A program made the translations under genes and the position numbers. From the NCBI GenBank assembly GCA_029641185.1, contig JAPWGK010000012.1, positions 124,001 through 188,000 of the forward strand: 64,000 bases of DNA, given 5' to 3'. The notes beneath the pieces were generated by a model. That model made no database searches. It was not told the DNA's origin and saw only the letters and a list, made by a program, of their open reading frames with translations. The number at the start of each line of letters is the position of its first letter. Position 1 is the first letter of the stretch. Source of the stretch: Pseudofabraea citricarpa. Taxonomy: Eukaryota > Ascomycota > Leotiomycetes > Helotiales > Dermateaceae. Positions 45,748 through 56,948 of this stretch are shown in pieces.

Positions 45748-46958
45748 ATGGCAATCCTAACAACATTGCCTGGCATAGATGTCAACATCTGGGTAAGAAA
45801 CCAACCAGCCCTAGAATATGAGGAGGACCAAAAGAGCAAGATCAATCCAGAGCCCCAAGCCAAAAAGACCGTTACGAAGTACATTGAATCTTTCAGCAAT
45901 GAGGAGTTTGTAGTCAAGATTTTCGTGTCTAAGCCCTTCACTATGGATTCCGAAGCTGTAACATTCAGCATCTTCATCGACGGTCAAAGAGCCATTGGCT
46001 ATTTACTTCGGAAGGCTTATCTTCAGGAATCTGGCAACATGAGAGAGGTAGTAGTAGCTGGAAGAAAATATGGAGATGGTGCAAATTCTTACTTGCAAAA
46101 GTTTAAGTTTGAGGAGATTAAGATCAGTAAGCGCTGCGGATCTATACATCATTCGGATTGCTAACTGCAATAGCAAACAATGATGCTACGTTTGATTCCT
46201 TCAAGGATGATGCAAAGGCTCTCGCACCAGCTGGAGAGATCGTTGTCAAGGTTACACAAGCTTCAATGAAGTCTTCTTCTTCTTCCTCTTCTTCCAAGAT
46301 TAAATCAAAGTTACCACCAAGTCAGCAACCTATATTCAGCGAGGCAGTACACGAGAAGGCGTTGAAAGGAGAGGCAAAATCCCACAAAACACAGTTAGTC
46401 TCTTTCGCGGACGATTTCCGTATATTGCTAACTCTGAGAAGGTATGGTGCTCCTGAATTGATCAAGAATGATACCATCCACATAGTCTCCAAGAATGGCG
46501 GCGAGGATTCCTTGCTGGGTGTCTTCAAGTTCAAGTATCGGTCAATCCGTGAGTTTTGCCAGTATCTGTCGACGTGATGTTAATTGACCTGATAACAGAG
46601 TCACTGAAAGAAACACTGATCATTCAAGAAAAGCACGGAGAGCAAGCTCCTGAAGCTCCTCGCCAACCGGAAATCAAATTAGAGAATCTGAACGAAGATC
46701 AAAAAGCACAGCTTGATCGATTCTTGCAGAGACTTGTCGTATGTCCTCCCTATCATGTTTCTTTGTGGTTGATTTCTTGGTGTTGGAAAGTATTTGCTAA
46801 TAATTTGGTTCGTTCAGAATGGAGGCTCAGCGGTAGATCAACCTGGTCGAAAGGTGATTAAGCGAGAGCAGAACAAGGACGCAGACACAGAGCCACTTCA
46901 TAGAAACAAGAAGGCCAGAACGGAGAAGATAGAGATTGACTTAACTGGCGAGGACTGA
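45748..46958 (+). CDS. DUF7918-like protein, copy A
   Basis: Exons 45748-46126, 46174-46393, 46442-46548, 46599-46738 and 46818-46958 give 328 residues. The N-terminal domain has the features shared by all five copies: GIDVNIWVRNQPALEYE, KTVTKYIESFSNEEFVVKI, FSIFIDG, then VHEKALKGEAKSHKT and FKFKYRS. This resembles the fungal DUF7918 family, of unknown function. The C-terminal tail holds VIKRE (a psi-K-x-E sumoylation consensus), a basic KKARTEK and EIDLTGED, a SUMO-interaction-like motif with acidic residues. Lack of a signal peptide and the basic tail suggest a nuclear protein. The second intron is 48 bases with no stop in frame; its borders are supported by the paralogues. First of five head-to-tail paralogues. 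Confidence 0.8.
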
Positions 46959-47575
46959 AATGTCACCAAAACAACTGGCATTACGTTCTCTATGCATACT
47001 TGGCGGACTGATGGTTTGGGGGGTTGGCACAGCCAACAGGAGCACCTATGCCGTCTTTGTCGCTTAAACCATGCAGTTGTGGCTCAGTCTATGGAACCCA
47101 ATGAAAGGCTGGAGAGCTAAAGATCTTTGATCCACTGGAACTGTAATGGAACAGTAGATAGGCAGAATTAAACTACAGTCAGATAATTGAGAGTGCAGAT
47201 AGGGCGTACCATGTTGGTATGATAAACTGAGGTTAGGTCGCTTTTTATGTGATTACTACAAGAAACCTAGGAGGTCTTTAAGAATATCTTTAACTATTTA
47301 GTACCCAGGCTTCTAGAAATCTCATTGGTAGAGTCAGTTGAATGCCAAGAGAGGCTTGAATCTCAATAGAATGTGAGTATTTGAATGCGCGGGCAGGTGC
47401 TTTGAGGTAAGAGCGGTGTATCATGTGGTCAGGCGCTAAATAATCGAGGTTGCTTCAAGCAACTTGCTTGAAGCGCGACGCGATCCATTTCCATCTAACA
47501 ACCACATCCTAAATCAATTGACCGCGCTAGATCTCCAGCAGGTTTCCTAACCAATGAGACATCCCAAACCACGAG
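46959..47575. promoter_or_regulatory. spacer A-B with an 11-bp perfect palindrome
   Basis: An 11-base perfect inverted repeat with a one-base centre lies at 47452-47474 (GCTTCAAGCAA, c, TTGCTTGAAGC), about 100 bases upstream of copy B, followed by GCGACGCG. No gene recognised in the remaining spacer. Confidence 0.5.
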
Positions 47576-48797
47576 ATGGCCATCTTCGACTCCATACCCG
47601 GAATTGAGGTCTCAGTGTGTGTAGACAAGCAACCACTGCCAGAATTCGACGATGACGAAGTCTCTCCGATCCACGAGGCAGGAAGTATCGAGGAATATAA
47701 GGCAACCAGAACAGTCTCTAAGTATGTGCAATCGGTAGACGACAAGGAGTTTGAAATTCTCTTCAAAGCCAAGCGACCTTACAAAATGGATTGCGAAAAT
47801 CTATGTGTCAGGTTCTTCGTGGATGGTGTGTACATGGACGGTGCTGTTCTAGGATCCCGGTTCAAATTACGCCAAACGGATATGGAAACATACTGCTGTT
47901 CAGGAAAGATAGCACAAGCACGTACCGCAGCAGCCAGTGTTCTCAGGCCTTTCAAGTTCTCCAAAATCAAGCTTTGTAAGTTTTCCCTACCTCTAATGCC
48001 TACATGGCTTACATTTAAGTCAGCCTCGACAAACGACATTAACTCAACTGAAACCAAAAAGGAGGCTAAACTCATGTCTCGAGTCGGCACTATTACAGTC
48101 AAGATTTTTCGCTGCGTGGAAGGGGGATACCTCGAGCACATAGATAATAAAGAGTTTTCATTCGATGACACGAGTGAAGTACACGAGAAATCCTTAAAAG
48201 GGGATGCCAAGTCTCACAGAACAAGGTGTGTTCCGATCTAAATGTGTTGTATAAATATGCTCTAACGCTCCACAAAGTTTCGGACGCCTTAGACCAGTCG
48301 AAAACCGACGCAATGTATCAATTGAATACATTGACGGAAAAGATCACCCAATCGCGATCTTCGAGTTCAAATATCGTTCAGAAGGTATAATCTATGCTCT
48401 TTTTAATTCCATAATGGAGCTAACGCTAGCTACTCCCTAGAAGCACTCAAGCAGCTCTACATCATTAAACGAACGCCAGAGCCAGAAGAAGCAGTTAGTT
48501 CGCCTACGGCAGCCGGCGATGACGATTTCAGTGATCAGGAGCTCACGGAAGAGCAAAAACGAGAAGTAAAAGAGTTCGCCAAAAGTCTTAAAGCAAGTTT
48601 TTCGCGTATTTAGCAAAATCATTCAAGGCTAACAAATTTCGCAGAGGCGCAACAGTTCTGCCCGTATCAAGAGAGAACACGATGATAGTGGACCAAGCCA
48701 AGGTTGGAAAAAGCGAAGATCTGGCAAGAGCAGTACTATCGACCTGACGGCAGATACTGATGATGATGAGAATGATAACATCGTAGCACCGAATTAG
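47576..48797 (+). CDS. DUF7918-like protein, copy B (with GC-AG intron)
   Basis: Exons 47576-47975, 48024-48225, 48278-48384, 48441-48592 and 48645-48797 give 337 residues. Shared features are GIEVSVCVDKQPLPEFDDDE, RTVSKYVQSVDDKEFEI, VRFFVDG, VHEKSLKGDAKSHRT and FEFKYRSE. The tail reads ARIKREHDD, then GWKKRRSGK and STIDLTADTDDDEND: the same SUMO-acceptor, basic and IDLT-acidic order as its neighbours. The fourth intron starts GCAAGT after AAA: only this GC donor keeps the frame, and it sits exactly where the paralogues have a GT donor. The first intron is taken as 48 bases ending at CAG (48023), because the AAG four bases earlier would break the frame. Function is unknown. Confidence 0.8.
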
Positions 48798-49615
48798 GAG
48801 AAGTGGTGGAGGTTTGTGTTGCTAAAGCATCAGTGACGAATCGAAGCAAAAAGTTTACGGTGTTATGGGGGTTTCTTACACATTTCTTTCTCATACCCAT
48901 TTTAAGTCGTCGAAAATACGCAACCTTTCGAATTTAAGGGCGTTCATATGGGCGTGGGGCCTTTTTGCCTTGCTCTCTCACTTCTCCGGTGGTTTAGAAG
49001 CTACAAGGTCATCTTGTAGTCTTCACTCTAGCAATTTCTTTATTAGCAGAATTCAAAGTCGATGAATTAGTTCCTTTGATTATTTCGATGTCACTCTAAC
49101 CGTTGAGCGCTTCGCCTCTCTGGTCTACAAATAATTTGTCACGACAAATCAAGTATGATGCTCTAATAATTGTGTCAAATTAATCGAATACTAGAGAAAA
49201 CTCAAATTAGATACTGTAGGCTTTTCTCGTGTGAATTAAAGAGAACTTCGTCCTGTTGCTAGACAAGCAGCAAAGTATCATTATTTTCGAGCTATCGACT
49301 TGGAAAAAGGTACTTTCTAACATGCTAATAATTCCTTAGGAAATAGTTAATCTTTCAGAACAAATAGTCGCGTTTCGATGATCAAGTAAGTCTGATTTAT
49401 TAATTACTATTAAAGTCCCTCCTAATATTAATCATCAAACTACCAGATATCATTTCTAACAACTTTGGGTGGTCAAGTACTTCCGAGGTACTAAATCTGG
49501 TCCACGTCACGGTCGGAGGCCTGAGCGTCTTTTCGGGTTTCGCGTCCCGTACCTTTTTGAACACGTCTCCGGCATCCGGCGCATCCACACTATCGTACCT
49601 TCACATCCCAGCACT
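48798..49615. other. spacer B-C
   Basis: 818 bases between array genes. The reading frame of copy C stays open 49 codons upstream of its MAIHD start, but that part lacks family resemblance and is taken as 5' UTR. Confidence 0.4.
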
Positions 49616-50842
49616 ATGGCCATCCACGATCATTTAAAGGGTGCCAAAGTCACTATCTGTGTTGATAACGAACCCTTGGAGGAGTATGATGACAATGAAG
49701 AGCAAGGACCAGTACCCTCTGACCCAATCGAGAAGCACGAAATCGAAAGAACCTTGGTCAAATACATTGAAGCCATCGATGAGAAGGAATTCACGATCAA
49801 AATAGAAATTGAAGCTTCCACTTCTTTTGGCTGCGAAGGATTATCTTTTTCAATTTATGTTGATGGTACTCATGTCGGGTCTCCACTCATTACTCAGTCT
49901 TCTGTTGCACAGGGAGACTATAAAGGCATCCATCAAGGACCTGTGACTAAAAGAAATGGCGATTGTACCGTGAGACCGTTGAGATTCTCTAAGATTGAAA
50001 TAAGTTAGTATCTTTTTTAATTTGCTATTATGAATAATCCGCATAATTGGATAGTACTAAGTAAATCTACATAGCGGACGAGAGCGATGGCCTTAAAGAG
50101 AATACAAGAGATCCAGATGACCTAGCTAGCGTTGGCACAATCGAGGTCGTAGTGTATCGAAAACACAATTTAAAGAAAACAATCCAAAGAGAAGAGTCAA
50201 TACCCTCCGAATTGCAAACTGAGAGTCAATACAAAGTCCATGAAACGGCTCTGAAGGGCGAGGCAAAGTCACATGGAACAACGTATGTGTTATCATAATG
50301 GTATCTAATTAAGCTTGTATCTTATTAGGCTGATAATTTGGTAGCCTAGGGCCTGCCAAGTCTGCCACCATGTCTACTATATATAGCTCTGACAACCTAG
50401 ATGGTGATGATTATCCCATAGCAATCTACGAATTTTTGTACCGCTCTATTGGTATATTTCAATCCATGTCATAGTAGAAGAAATATGCATGCTAATTGTA
50501 AACATTGCAGATGCTTTGAAAGCCCTTCAAATCATCCAGGGATCGAATGACCCAGAGTCAGTACCCATACCTGCTTCACCTCCTCCGGTAGCACTTTCTG
50601 GACTGTCCGAAAAGGATAGACAAGAAATAGAAGAGTATATGGAAAGACGTATGAAGGTTAAATTTCTCTCTTCTCTTTCCTCTTCTGATCTGACTATCTT
50701 GCAGGTTCATATCAAGCGGGAGAGTGTCGAACATGACAGACCACCTAAGCGACAAAAGAAGTCTCTAGGAAAGGTTACAATTGATCTTACGGAGGAGGAG
50801 GATGATGATAATGAGCGCTCAGACCCCATAGTTCTTGAGTAA
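49616..50842 (+). CDS. DUF7918-like protein, copy C
   Basis: Exons 49616-50003, 50075-50282, 50345-50451, 50511-50656 and 50705-50842 give 328 residues, the same length as copy A. Shared features are AKVTICVDNEPLEEYDDNE, RTLVKYIEAIDEKEFTIKI, FSIYVDG, VHETALKGEAKSHGTT, and YEFLYRS. The tail has VHIKRESVEHD, PPKRQKKSLGK and VTIDLTEEEDDDNE. The third exon acceptor is TAG at 50344 rather than the nearer-looking CCTAG at 50349, because only the former restores the frame and the LG pair found in copies D and E. The fourth intron is 48 bases with no in-frame stop. Function is unknown; a nuclear, SUMO-linked role is inferred from the tail. Confidence 0.8.
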
Positions 50843-51865
50843 GCACTGCCTATGGCTCTGATTGTGGTTTACAACGCGTCATGTGAGAACGAGGCTCGCC
50901 GTTTTCTATATTCTCTCTTTTTGTATTATTGAAAGAATCTAGTAATTCCAAGGCATTCGGTGTCACAGAAATATCAATAAGCTTATGCTTCCTCACTGCT
51001 GGTTGATGGGACAAGTGACAAGTCACTCTGAAAAGGTATGTTCACCGGCTTCCAACCACATGAAATAAGCAGGAATATAGCTTCGTTCTGTTACAGGCAG
51101 CTTTTGCAATCATGATGTTTACAATGGCTCGGTATTTGTATGTCTTAGGCTCTTTTCACTTCAATCCCATAACCTCGTTATTTCTTCTTATATAAAAACC
51201 ATTATCTGATCTAATTTGTTCTCGCTGACTCATCCACAATTAGTTCTACGCTTCTTATCCCAGAATATCGTAGCTCGTACTTGGCGACAGGATATGATGG
51301 TTGTTTTATTTTTATTCTTAGTTTTATTCCACGCTAGAATATTACTCCATTCCAAATTCAGCTGAGACTCCTACTGTCTTTGGTTACCACACAAAGCCTT
51401 ATCTCACTTACCATTGGCTATAGTATACCACTCGCTTCATAACTCATTTACAAGCAACTCTTATCAGATACCGTACACCTTTCACGGCTCCATGTTTTTG
51501 TCGCACAAGTCAGTATCTTTTAGTGGCACATCTTGTCTTTCTCCTCCCGCGCTTAGAGCTCCCCGGCAATCAGTAAGTCTTCTATACATTTAACAACTTT
51601 CAGCCTCGCCCTATACTCTCAATCACCTGTACAACTGTCCATCACCATACTATCTTAACTCTATTTCACGTCTTACTACCCTCGCCTATAATCATCATCA
51701 TCATCCTTTCCTACTCACTTCTAATTCTCCGATGTTACGGTTCAGCCTCACACCATTGACAGCATTCACTTACCTTTAGCCGCTTTACTGTCACTCAACT
51801 TCCTTATCATCCTTTAACATCATTCATCTAACTTATTACCTTTCTTCGCCAGAAGCAGAATTAGC
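50843..51865. other. spacer C-D
   Basis: 1023 bases, pyrimidine-rich towards copy D with ATCATC repeats near 51692. Probably a long 5' UTR plus promoter. No gene recognised. Confidence 0.4.
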
Positions 51866-53249
51866 ATGGCGATCTATCCCCGAAAAGCAGGAATTGCAGT
51901 TAGCATTCTTAGCAACGGTGTTCCACTACAAGAATATGAGGACAAGGACCATGCGTCACAATTTGAAGCCAACGCTACTGATAACGAGAAATACTGCCAT
52001 GAGAACACGGTTTCAACCTACATCTGTATTCCTTCGTCTCCAGGCACGCAACCCACCCCGGAGTGTAACTCCGGACAACAATTCGCTATCAAACTCGAAG
52101 TCGGTCTACCATTAAGATTGACGCGCACACCAAAGTTAGGTTTTCATATTTACGTCGACGGAAACAAAGTCTGGGAGAGCGTCTGCAGAAAGCCTGATTA
52201 TGTAAAGCTTCTCAAGAATAATTCCCACTGGGAAGAAGTTGTCAGGGGTATGAAAGTGGGAAAAGGACGTGCTTGCAGGCTTTTGCCGTTCACCTTCGCT
52301 GCAATCAATACAAGTAAGCTTACATTTGGGTTGTCCTTCGGAGATAGTTACTAACTCTGGGATCAGCGGAGGATGCTCCAGACTCTACCACTGTACATCA
52401 TTTGACGTCTCGATTTCAAAAGGTCGGCGTTATTGAGGTTCATGTCTATCGCCAGAGTGCTGGAAAATCTGGTGGTGAAACGATGGGCAATAGTAGCGAG
52501 TTCGCTGTAGGCTCATCAGTCCCGGAGAAGGCACTGAAGGGAGAAGCCAAAAGCCATCTTACTCGGTAAGGTCTTTTTCTCACTTCGCTGACAAATCCGA
52601 AGTTGATTATATTTGTCACTAATTACTTCTTTTGTTTTAGGCTAGGAACTCCGCAAAAGGTCGCTCGAGGCCCGGTTTACAAAGATATGAAGAACCTTGA
52701 TAAAGACGGAAGACCCTTTCTCATATTCCGCTTCCTTTATCGTTCGGCAAGTATGTTTCTCATTTGACATTCAATAGCCTAAAAGTAGGAAACTAACCTT
52801 GAATCAGAAGCACTTGAGCAAATGCTTATACTCAAACCCCCTGCTGAATCTCTCGTTCCTGACTCAGAATCGGATTCAGAAGCGTCTTCAGATATTGACT
52901 TGAACTCCGAAGAAACGAAACAGCTGATGCTGGAATGGATTAAGGAGAAGAAACAAAAGGTACTTTTTTTCTGGCATCATGTACAGAGAAGTTGCTAACA
53001 TAAATAATTCCTCAGGCTAGAGAAACTAAACGAGCAAAAGCCAACAACTCTAAAGTGAAGAAGATCAAGAGAGAACAGTTTGCAGCTCGCGGAGGCAATG
53101 GTACACCTGTGACACAGACTGTGGAAAGAGCTCTGCTGGATAGCACCGACAAAGACAATCCAATTGATCTTACTGGGGGTGACAGTGGTGACGAAGATGA
53201 AGATCTGATGTTCCTTGGAGATGGAAATAATAGATGCAAGGAAGACTAG
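51866..53249 (+). CDS. DUF7918-like protein, copy D
   Basis: Exons 51866-52313, 52367-52565, 52641-52750, 52808-52959 and 53016-53249 give 380 residues. Shared features are GIAVSILSNGVPLQEYEDKD, NTVSTYICIPSS, FAIKLEV, FHIYVDG, VPEKALKGEAKSHLTR and FRFLYRS. The array's tail is longer here: KKIKREQFAAR, then a spacer, then NPIDLTGGDSGDEDEDL. The extra length over copies A-C comes from a larger first exon (a Pro/Cys loop before the core strand) and from the tail spacer. An acidic SDSESDSEASSDIDL stretch in exon 4 is a second possible SUMO-interaction segment. Intron phases are identical to the other copies. D and E share the YICxxS variant and appear closest to each other. Confidence 0.8.
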
Positions 53250-54527
53250 TTATAGTGCTCTTATTTATGAGGATCATGAGCTCAGGCTGCATCTCTGCGA
53301 CCAGATGACGATGGGACAGTCCTTTACATCATGCGTTGATTTAGTTTTCTATTTTTATCAAGTAGATCCGACATTTCCTTGGCAAAAGTATCTGGACACA
53401 CTTCCTTTAATTCGCTTTATTTCATCAGGTAGTCCCAGAATTCATTCATTTGAAATTTTACTTTGCAGATTGGTAAAGCATGGTGCGAACCAGGATGTGG
53501 CTGATAAACTTAGGGGTGCCTTCGTGTACACCAAAAGTTCTATTCGATATCTACTTCTCATCGTATTACTATTTTCCTTTCTCGTCACCAGCCTTCATAT
53601 TTCTGTCAAACCCAAAAATTGTCTGCAAAACAATCTTCTGTCTTGCTTCCCATGTTCACTAAATCCTTTGCTGTTTTCTAAAAACAGATCTGCGGCTCAT
53701 TGCTTCAAAAACCTGAGACATATCTCCTTTCTCCTTGGCCCATTCATCTTCTGCAACTATTGAAATGAACATTAATGGCACTACTAAGTGCCTGGCGCAT
53801 CTTCATCCATTATCGAATTGGGCTGACATGAAACTACACCCCTTTCCTCTGACCACGTATATTTTGGACCTCGATACATCTCCTTCCTCCCCATTTATCT
53901 TCCATAAGTCTCGAAAGAATTTCTTCCTACCTCTGCAGCATTCAATCATCCGAGATATCCTTCGTCCTTGGCCCTCTTCCGTCACTCTATCTCGGCCGAC
54001 AGTTCGCAGCCGCCCATCCAGTAAGAGCGCACCAATGTAAAGAATTCAACATTCAACCCTCAAGAGTTAGTTCTCACTTTTACCTTTCTTCAAATTCGCC
54101 TCGATAGCATCCAGACCATACCAACAACTAGGAACTATCCAGAGGACGATCTGCGCACAGAAGGATCTCATTTTTCAAACACACGTCATCTGTCCGTTCC
54201 CCTCCTGGTTGATCCGCGATCTCAGGTATCTTTACGAGTCTTGCCTTCAAGTTGATTCCTGTTTCATCACTTACTTCATAATATTTCGATCTACATTACT
54301 TCCGCATTTTCTGCAGATCTTCAGCTGACTTGACAGCACCACCAGTTTACCGCGACTTTTCACTTCCCAGTTTGCTCTGGTCTCTTGAATTGGATCCTTA
54401 GTCCCTTACTCACTTCACATTTTTCATTATCATCACCAGCAAATCACAACATAGCAGATAATCCCTACAGTATTACTGTATTTCCCGTCGCCATCACATT
54501 CAAACTATCCCATTTCGCCAAGAAGCC
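53250..54527. other. spacer D-E
   Basis: 1278 bases without a recognisable gene; many pyrimidine tracts. Open frames at 53215-53763 and 53735-54040 lack family features. Confidence 0.4.
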
Positions 54528-56091
54528 ATGCCGAAACATCATTTCTACAGCCGTATTTCGGCAGAAGTCCTCGTCGGTGGATCCAAGTTGCAAGAGTTTA
54601 AAGATGAGGATCATGATCCCATGTCGCCTCCAGCATCCATCGATAATGATGTCGCAGAGCACTACCACACAAGAACTACGTCCAACTACATCTGCTCGAC
54701 AAGCGCTACGCAGTTCAGTATTCAACTATCAGTCGACAAGCAATTCGTTGTAGAGCATCCGAAGTTGAACTTCGAGATCTACGTAGATGGCAAACCGGTG
54801 GCACACCGATCAGTTGAGAGACCGAGTTTTAACAGGAACAACAAGTGCCGTAAGAACTGGAAGGTCAAAGTCGATACGCTGCAGTTCTGGGAAAAGGGAG
54901 CCGCGAAGACGCATGGCAAACCGCTTGTCTTCTCGGAGATTGACATCAGTAAGTCATTTGAAGTGTTGTTTCTTCACACGAGAGTAGTTGGGATAAGTAT
55001 GATCCAGGCAACTAACAATACACACTTTTTAGCTTCCGATACCGCAAGCACAGCCAAAATCAAACGTCTTTGTGCGCAAATGGAGAAGCTCGGACAGATC
55101 GAGATCAAGGCCTTCTGGGGTACGTACGGCAAGAAAGGAGGTGCATCGCCAGCGAATGTCGAAGACTTCAAAGGGTTTGAGGAGCCTGTTCCCGAAGCTG
55201 CCAATAAAGGAATTGACCCCAAAAGCCACAACACAACGTAAGTTTAAAGGACATGCAGCTTCCCATTTCTCGACTTTTTTTTATGCATTCCTATGCTGAT
55301 CTCGCAACTATGATGCAAAGGCTGGGAGAAACCGAACGAGAGCGTCGAGTCTCAGTTGTCAAGGAGAGCAAGAAGATCCAAGGAGAAGATTATCCGCTTG
55401 TGGTTTTCCGGTTTATTTACCGCTCACAAGGTACGGAATACTTTCCCTTTCCCACTTGGACCCAGAAATCCCTTCGAGGCAGAAGCGAAACAGAGATTAA
55501 TGACTGCAACAGAGACATTGTACCAGATGGGCGTCATACCAAGACCGCTATCTTACTCTGCTGAACTGAATCATATCCTGTCGCAGGCCACTACACCTGG
55601 CGCGAATACATCATCGAGAGCAGGTTCAACATCATCTTGTTCCTCGGCCCCACAGAATTCATTTGATATATCAGAGCAAAGCAACGACGACCTCATGAGA
55701 CTCATCAAAGCTCTCCCGCCAAGCAGTGCCCTGGTAAGTATTCTTCTCATGACAACTGCTCCCACAGATATCATATAATGCTCTTCATCTAACTGCTAAA
55801 AAGGCCCAGAAGTGTGCAGCATGTCTCGAAGAAAGAGTAATGGGAGTAAAGAGAGAGCACGCAGCCATAAAACGTGAAGATATCGAGCGTTCCAACAATA
55901 GAATCGAGTTTGAGCTGCTAAGCGACGGCGAGGGCGGAGAAGGCGAACTCAAAGAAAAGAAGCGAGAGCGAGAGGTTGAGGATCTTACGCAGGATCCACC
56001 AGCAAAGAGAGCTAGGATTGAAATAATTGATTGCACCGGGGATGATGATGATTATTATTATGATGAAGAGGATAGTCTTTTTGTCCAGTAA
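54528..56091 (+). CDS. DUF7918-like protein, copy E
   Basis: Exons 54528-54948, 55033-55237, 55321-55430, 55513-55733 and 55804-56091 give 414 residues, the longest and most diverged copy (start MPKHHFYSRISAEV instead of MAI). It keeps GSKLQEFKDEDHD, RTTSNYICSTS, FSIQLSV, FEIYVDG, KSHNTT and FRFIYRS. The tail carries two acceptor-like motifs (GVKREH and AIKRED), a basic KEKKREREVEDLTQD, and PAKRARIEIIDCTGDDDD, in which the usual L of IDLT is C. The exon 2 loop is Gly/Ala-rich and differs from the others. All intron positions and phases agree with copies A-D, which supports the model. Function is unknown. Confidence 0.78.
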
Positions 56092-56948
56092 TGGCGAAGC
56101 ATGGACTTTTTAGAATGGCCAAGCTATTTTTCTTTTTCGGCGATGGATTTACGTGGAGGGCGAGGGCAAATCTAGTTTATCACATAGGTACCTATTTGCT
56201 CGGTAACCGTATTATGCCTCCTGCATTTATGGAGCGCGAGCATACGGCAATTATCTTAGACAATTAATTACAGGTTTCCTTTCTAGTAATTACATGAAAA
56301 TAGTAGCAAGCGAACTAGGGCTCTCAAAAATTGCTAGTATAAAGGGTCTTCAAATCATCAAAACAACCGCCCTCGCCCTCTTCCCTCCTCACGTCCGAAG
56401 AAAGTCATATCGAGAACTCTTAGTAGCAAGCACAGATCAAACACTTTATCGGAGGAATGTATAAAATTCGATTCATAGCAGGCTGGAGCAAACTACAAGC
56501 TGTACTTAGTGGCATAATGTGACGAGAAAACAAAGCATAGCAAGCTAGAAAAACTTGGATAGTTAATAATGCACTACGCAATCGTTTCAAGAATTTGTAA
56601 ATGACCTGCTGCATTAGACGGTATAAACCCCCTAAGCGTCAGAATAACTTCGTTTTTGGAGCCGCTAACCATTCATCTTTGATGTCGTTCAAAAGTTCGA
56701 CCACGAGTATGAATACGAATAGTCGCGTGACAAGACACTTGTGGATAACTTTGCATCTCATTTCTTTGGCTCATCTCTTTGGATACGGTAATACAAAATC
56801 AGGAAACGGTATCGGACTGCTTTTCTTCGGTTATACCTACAACTCCTCCCAAACCCCCTTCAACTCCCCAACCACTCCCTTCAACTATGCTATTCTTCTA
56901 CTTCTCCCGGGGCCACGCAGGCATTACTGACTTCTTTGGTCCGGATAT
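56092..56948. other. intergenic between convergent genes
   Basis: 3' flanks of copy E and the BAP31-like gene. No gene recognised. Confidence 0.4.

Noticed and set aside
50345..50350. CCTAG acceptor at 50349 in copy C
   Set aside because: It shifts the frame to an early stop; the TAG at 50344 keeps the frame and the LG residues seen in copies D and E.
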